A DNA stretch of 36,322 nt, taken from Lachnospiraceae bacterium (GTDB taxonomy: Bacteria; Bacillota; Clostridia; Lachnospirales; Lachnospiraceae). The stretch lies in the NCBI GenBank assembly GCA_017962225.1, contig JAGCVT010000100.1, positions 1-36,322 of the forward strand, given 5' to 3'. The position numbers and the translations under genes are program-made. Of the stretch, positions 33,259 through 36,322 are shown piece by piece; the stretch's first letter is position 1; each line of letters starts with the position of its first letter. The notes under the pieces are model-generated. The model worked only from the letters and a program-made list of their open reading frames with translations. It had not been told where the DNA came from and did no database searches.

Positions 33259-33951
33259 TCATCCGAATCTTCTCGAGGCACCGTATTTTGAAAATGCCTG
33301 CTGCCTGATGCCTCTAACCTGTATCAGATCCTGAATGACCGACGGTAAAAACGCATCGTATTTGACTTCCAGAAACATATCTCCGGGTGTGTCAGTCGCG
33401 CTTATGTCATCGACTTCTTTTGTCAGGAATTCCTGATGAAAAAGGCTCGTCCTTATCTTTGAATCAAAGGTTACCCTGACATTTCCCGCCGCGTATATGT
33501 ACGGCTCTCTTTCATACGAAACGAGGACTTTCGGCTTTAACCTCTGATAAGTCATCTTTGCATAAAGTTCTCTTACCAGTTCCTCTTTATGCTCCTTCAT
33601 CCAGCCCAGATCTCCGCTTAAAATCTTCCGGCATTCCTCTTCTGTGATTGTCGCATCATACTTTAAACAGAGGTTGTTGATTTTCATCTTTTTTTCAAGT
33701 GTGATAAAAGAAAAATCGTCGTTGTAATATCTTATTCTGAATTTTTCTCTCTTGGCGATTCCGTCGATTTTTTCTTTTAGCGCCTTGTCGTCACAGTTAT
33801 CAAAATATATGCTTCGAATCCTGTATTTTCCGTCTTTAGACGCATGCGGATCCTTTTTCATAACTGCTTTTAAACGTTGTCGCATGGCTGCGTATTCGGC
33901 ATATGAAATCTGGTATTTCAGTTCATGCCGGTAGTGTTTTTTGTCTTCCAT
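33259..33951 (-). CDS. VTC-domain protein (polyphosphate polymerase-like)
   Basis: The 230-residue cytoplasmic protein is a VTC domain (PF09359), the fold of the yeast polyphosphate polymerase Vtc4, a triphosphate-tunnel enzyme. Basic and acidic tunnel residues appear in order: HRHELKYQ-like start (YRHELKYQI), YRIRSIYFDN, KFRIRYYN, TLEKKMKIN, VSYEREPY, VRVTFDSKIR and FLEVKYDAFLP. There are no membrane segments. A polymerase role is inferred from the family; bacterial members are little studied. The ATG at 33951 is preferred; a GTG two codons earlier (33957) is closer to AAAGGA and cannot be excluded. The frame's upstream ATG at 33987 lies in the -10 region. First gene of the operon with DUF4956 and CotH. 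Confidence 0.85.
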   Translation of the reverse strand: MEDKKHYRHELKYQISYAEYAAMRQRLKAVMKKDPHASKDGKYRIRSIYFDNCDDKALKEKIDGIAKREKFRIRYYNDDFSFITLEKKMKINNLCLKYDATITEEECRKILSGDLGWMKEHKEELVRELYAKMTYQRLKPKVLVSYEREPYIYAAGNVRVTFDSKIRTSLFHQEFLTKEVDDISATDTPGDMFLEVKYDAFLPSVIQDLIQVRGIRQQAFSKYGASRRFG

Positions 33952-33982
33952 TCTCACACAGTCCTTTCGGTTTGATACACTT

Positions 33983-34014
33983 ATCATAAAAGGTCAACCT
34001 GAAATGAACCTGAA
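33983..34014 (-). promoter_or_regulatory. Direct-repeat box and -10 element before the VTC gene
   Basis: On the minus strand TTCAGGTTCAT (34004-34014) is followed at once by TTCAGGTTGAC (33993-34003); 9 of 11 bases match and the period is exactly 11. Four bases later comes the -10 TATGAT (33983-33988), with no good -35 at 17 bases. Adjacent 11-base direct repeats in place of a -35 are the usual layout for OmpR/PhoB-family activators. The nearest regulator is encoded just upstream (35315-35989). Transcription would start near 33976, 25 bases before the ATG. Confidence 0.6.
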
Positions 34015-34030
34015 GTGATTTAAAAATCAT

Positions 34031-34064
34031 AAAAAAAACGCCTGACATCTTTTGATGTCAGACG
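34031..34064 (-). terminator. Terminator after the sensor kinase gene
   Basis: The arms 34039-34049 (CGCCTGACATC) and 34054-34064 (GATGTCAGACG) pair over 11 bases with one G-U and a 4-base loop. On the minus strand eight T follow (34031-34038). It separates the two-component system transcript from the VTC operon. Confidence 0.92.
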
Positions 34065-34079
34065 CTTTATAAATTTCTT

Positions 34080-35318
34080 TTAAAAACTTATCTTAACTGT
34101 CATTGTCTCGCCGCTCGGACAGCTTGCTGAAATTGTGCCGCCGTGTGCGGATACAACTGCCTTTGCAATCGAAAGGCCTACGCCCGTTCCGCCGGTTTCG
34201 CGGCTTCTGGATTCGTCAGGTCTGTAGAACCTGTCAAAGAGCCTGTTTGTATCGGGCGGCGTGTCGTAATGACAGGTGTTGAAAACCTCTATGCGGGGTT
34301 TGTTTTTCTTCTTGTAAATACTCAGCCTTATATCGCCGTTTTCATCCGAATAACGGATTGCATTGTCAAGCAGTACCGAGAGCAGCTGTCCGACCGCTGC
34401 CTTGTCTCCGTAAAGGTCGATGTTATCCTCTATCTCTGCGCTGAATCTCTTGTTATTACCCTTAGCCTGCGCTTCGTATATTTCAACTATTTCCCAGCCG
34501 AGATTGCTTAAGGAAAACTGCTCTTTGTCGGGAAGAGGCATATCCTCGTCGAGTCTCGAAAGCGTTACGAGTTCGCTGACAAGCTTCGTCATTCTGCCTG
34601 TCTGATTCTTAATATTTTCGGTCCACTCATCCTCGCCGTGCTCCATCGATATTACATCGAGGCTCGTAGAAATGGATGTGAGCGGAGTTTTAAGTTCGTG
34701 ACTCGCATCGGTTATAAACTGCTTCTGCATTTTTATATTGTTTGCAATAGGTCTTATGGCTCTTCCTGCAAAAAGTTCAACCAATACAAACACTATCGCA
34801 AGACTGACTGCAGATACAACAAGCGTCAAAAGAAGAAGTGATTTCATCGACTGCTTTTCTTTTGAAACATTTAAGAAAACAATTATTGTTGAATCTTTGC
34901 TTTCGGATTTGATAAATCTGAAATCATCGATGTAACCGTGATCTGCGTTTTTCTCAATTATCTTCTCGCCGTATTTCATCGCATCAAAAGAATTAACCGC
35001 TGCGATGTAATCCATACCCATCCATGAAACATTGCCGTATTTGTCCAGGCGAAGCACGAAGAAACGCGTCATGTAGTTTAATTCAAGATTCGGAAGGCCC
35101 ATAAAGGGCTGCATCGGAGGCATCTCTCCCGGATTTTCCGGCATAAACATTTCTTCTCTGTTTAATTCGGTTTCAAGAATGGCCGTAAGAGTATTGTCCG
35201 CATTCCTTGTGGTTATGCAGTAATTCACCACATTGACCGATATGCCTATGAGAGCAATAACCGCAAAGAACGCAAGCATCGAAGCGAGTACTACTCTCTG
35301 CCTCATTTTTTTGATCAT
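34080..35318 (-). CDS. Sensor histidine kinase
   Basis: The 412-residue membrane kinase has a helix at about 9-30, an extracytoplasmic domain of about 120 residues with a Pro/Met-rich stretch (EMFMPENPGEMPPMQPFMG, about 55-73), and a second helix at about 160-182. A HisKA domain follows with the phospho-acceptor His207 in DASHELKTPLTS, then an ATPase domain with DNAIRYSDENGD (N box) and GGTGVGLSIAKAV (G box). It is an EnvZ/PhoR-type kinase with little or no HAMP domain. GGAGGTG precedes the ATG, which overlaps the regulator stop (ATGA). The signal is unknown. A terminator follows. Confidence 0.95.
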   Translation of the reverse strand: MIKKMRQRVVLASMLAFFAVIALIGISVNVVNYCITTRNADNTLTAILETELNREEMFMPENPGEMPPMQPFMGLPNLELNYMTRFFVLRLDKYGNVSWMGMDYIAAVNSFDAMKYGEKIIEKNADHGYIDDFRFIKSESKDSTIIVFLNVSKEKQSMKSLLLLTLVVSAVSLAIVFVLVELFAGRAIRPIANNIKMQKQFITDASHELKTPLTSISTSLDVISMEHGEDEWTENIKNQTGRMTKLVSELVTLSRLDEDMPLPDKEQFSLSNLGWEIVEIYEAQAKGNNKRFSAEIEDNIDLYGDKAAVGQLLSVLLDNAIRYSDENGDIRLSIYKKKNKPRIEVFNTCHYDTPPDTNRLFDRFYRPDESRSRETGGTGVGLSIAKAVVSAHGGTISASCPSGETMTVKISF

Positions 35319-35989
35319 GCGTTCACCTCCAGCGAATAGCCCGCGCCGCGGATGGTTTTAATCTCGACATTTGCATCGAGGCTGCGGAGTTTTTTACGAA
35401 CAAATCCGATATGCGTCCAGACAACATCGATATCCGATTCAGAATCGAGTCCCCAGATTTTATCCATCAGATGTTCCGTTGAAAATACAAAACCGGGGTG
35501 AAGTACGAAGAGTTCCATCAGCTGGTATTCCTTGTTGGAAAGGCTGACACTCTTATCTTTTACCCTCATCTCATATCTGTTGCCGTCAAGCTCGAGGTTG
35601 CCTGCTTTTTTAACCGAATCGGTATAGTTTTCGCTTCGTCTTCCGAGTGCTTTTATTCTTGCGATAAGCTCATTGGTTGCAAAGGGCTTGGGAAGATAAT
35701 CGTCCGCTCCTGCCTCAAGTCCTGCCACCCGGTCCTCTATTTCTGCCTTTGCGGTAAGCATTAAAACAGGCGTTTTGATGCCGTTATTTCGCATCTTTTT
35801 AAGCACTTCTATACCGTTCATTCCGGGCATCATGATATCAAGAACGACCACTTCATAGCCGCCGTCCGACACATAATCCCAGGCATCGTTTCCGTTATGA
35901 ACAATGTCTACCGAATATTTGGATTTTTCCAAAAGAAGTTTCAGCGCTTTGGCTGTTGCAACTTCGTCTTCAGCAATTAAAACTCTCAA
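35315..35989 (-). CDS. OmpR-family response regulator
   Basis: The 224-residue regulator has a receiver domain (1-120) with acidic pocket Glu7-Asp8, phospho-acceptor Asp51 in VVLDIMMPGMNG and the switch/Lys region PKPFATNELIARI. A winged-helix DNA-binding domain (about 130-222) has SLSNKEYQLMELF and IKTIRGAGYSL. The start codon is TTG (35987-35989), with GAGGT 8 bases upstream; no nearby ATG or GTG gives the canonical MRVLIAEDE. It overlaps the kinase gene by 4 bases. Only 23 bases separate it from the gene cut by the window edge, so they are probably cotranscribed. The 11-base repeats before the VTC gene are a candidate target. Confidence 0.96.
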   Translation of the reverse strand: MRVLIAEDEVATAKALKLLLEKSKYSVDIVHNGNDAWDYVSDGGYEVVVLDIMMPGMNGIEVLKKMRNNGIKTPVLMLTAKAEIEDRVAGLEAGADDYLPKPFATNELIARIKALGRRSENYTDSVKKAGNLELDGNRYEMRVKDKSVSLSNKEYQLMELFVLHPGFVFSTEHLMDKIWGLDSESDIDVVWTHIGFVRKKLRSLDANVEIKTIRGAGYSLEVNA

Positions 35990-36012
35990 GGTTATTTACC
36001 TCTTTTATGATC

Positions 36013-36322
36013 TCAGATTTTCTCGTATACGTATTCGTAGGTCATGGGCTTTGAAGGATCGTCGTTGAAAAGATTTAAACTCTTTCCGTCAAGCTTGCCG
36101 ACATAATCAATCTTTCCGAGATATTTCTCAGTGAGCTTAACTTCGCCGTTTTCAACGCTCCAGTCGGGAACTTTGATTTCGAGGCCGTTTCTCTTGGAAA
36201 TGCCGGTTCCGTCATCTTTTAATTCAAGTGAAAATTCTTCTTCATTTTTGGTTTCATCACAAACCATTTTGGTATATAAACCTTTGTAGGTTCCGACTGC
36301 TTCAAGCATTTCGGGTGTTAAA
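36013..36322 (-). CDS. C-terminal part of an unknown protein (cut by the window edge)
   Basis: The reading frame stays open to the window end, with LTPE encoded before the internal Met at 36309, so this is the C-terminal part of a longer protein; about 102 residues are visible. It is rich in charged residues and beta-prone: GTYKGLYTKM, FSLELKDDGTGISKRNG, LTEKYLGKIDYVGKLDGKSL. Alternating short strands suggest a small beta-barrel or lipocalin-like fold, possibly of an exported lipoprotein. I do not recognise the family. It is the gene directly upstream of the regulator. Confidence 0.6.
   Translation of the reverse strand, partial: LTPEMLEAVGTYKGLYTKMVCDETKNEEEFSLELKDDGTGISKRNGLEIKVPDWSVENGEVKLTEKYLGKIDYVGKLDGKSLNLFNDDPSKPMTYEYVYEKI

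Overview
The window looks like chromosomal DNA of a low-to-moderate GC, Gram-positive anaerobe of the Clostridia, most likely a Lachnospiraceae relative (Butyrivibrio, Pseudobutyrivibrio or Roseburia type). This is inferred from AGGAGG-type ribosome binding sites, occasional TTG and GTG starts, sigma-A-like promoters, an indolepyruvate:ferredoxin oxidoreductase, a sporulation-family CotH protein and a VTC/DUF4956/CotH gene set. No sequence search was run. There is no rRNA, tRNA, CRISPR array or insertion sequence, and gene density is very high.

Layout. (1) 1-2984, minus strand: iorB and iorA (indolepyruvate:ferredoxin oxidoreductase) and a small DUF2752 membrane protein. (2) 3033-3911, plus strand: a RlmI/RlmK-like SAM methyltransferase whose stop codon overlaps that of the gene converging on it. 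(3) 3908-28090, minus strand: about 24 kb with 21 tightly packed genes, many overlapping by 1-17 bases, forming one surface-polysaccharide cluster. It holds an initiating sugar-phosphate transferase, a chain-length regulator, an EpsG-type polymerase, a PglK/MsbA-like ABC exporter, six GT2 and two GT4 cytoplasmic-type glycosyltransferases, three GtrB-like polyprenyl-phosphate glycosyltransferases, four polytopic GT-C-like proteins (one of the GtrII family), an acyltransferase-3 protein, and a WecE-type aminotransferase with a GNAT acetyltransferase. (4) 28091-28386: a 296-base divergent regulatory region with an extended -10 promoter on each strand and a three-copy palindromic repeat. (5) 28387-29238, plus strand: rmlD alone, ending at a strong bidirectional terminator. 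(6) 29297-30685, minus strand: a beta-helix lipoprotein and a divergent PAP2 (DUF212) membrane protein, with a near-perfect sigma-A promoter. (7) 30849-33951, minus strand: VTC polyphosphate-polymerase domain, DUF4956 and CotH. (8) 34080-36322, minus strand: an OmpR-family regulator and sensor kinase after a gene cut by the window edge.

How the genes may work together. In region 3 the initiating transferase would start a lipid-linked repeat unit, the GT2/GT4 enzymes extend it, the ABC protein flips it (no Wzx is visible), EpsG polymerises it and the Wzz-like protein sets length. The GtrB-like/GT-C pairs, acyltransferase and aminosugar genes would add side-branch sugars and acyl groups on the outer face. 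RmlD and WecE both draw on dTDP-4-keto-6-deoxyglucose, whose earlier enzymes are not in the window. In regions 7-8, two 11-base direct repeats just upstream of the VTC gene -10 element suggest that the adjacent two-component system controls the VTC-DUF4956-CotH operon.

The points most worth following are the Gtr-like decoration modules lacking GtrA, the chain-length regulator carrying a kinase-like domain without a P-loop, the putative regulator box before VTC-DUF4956-CotH, and the palindromic repeat between the divergent promoters.
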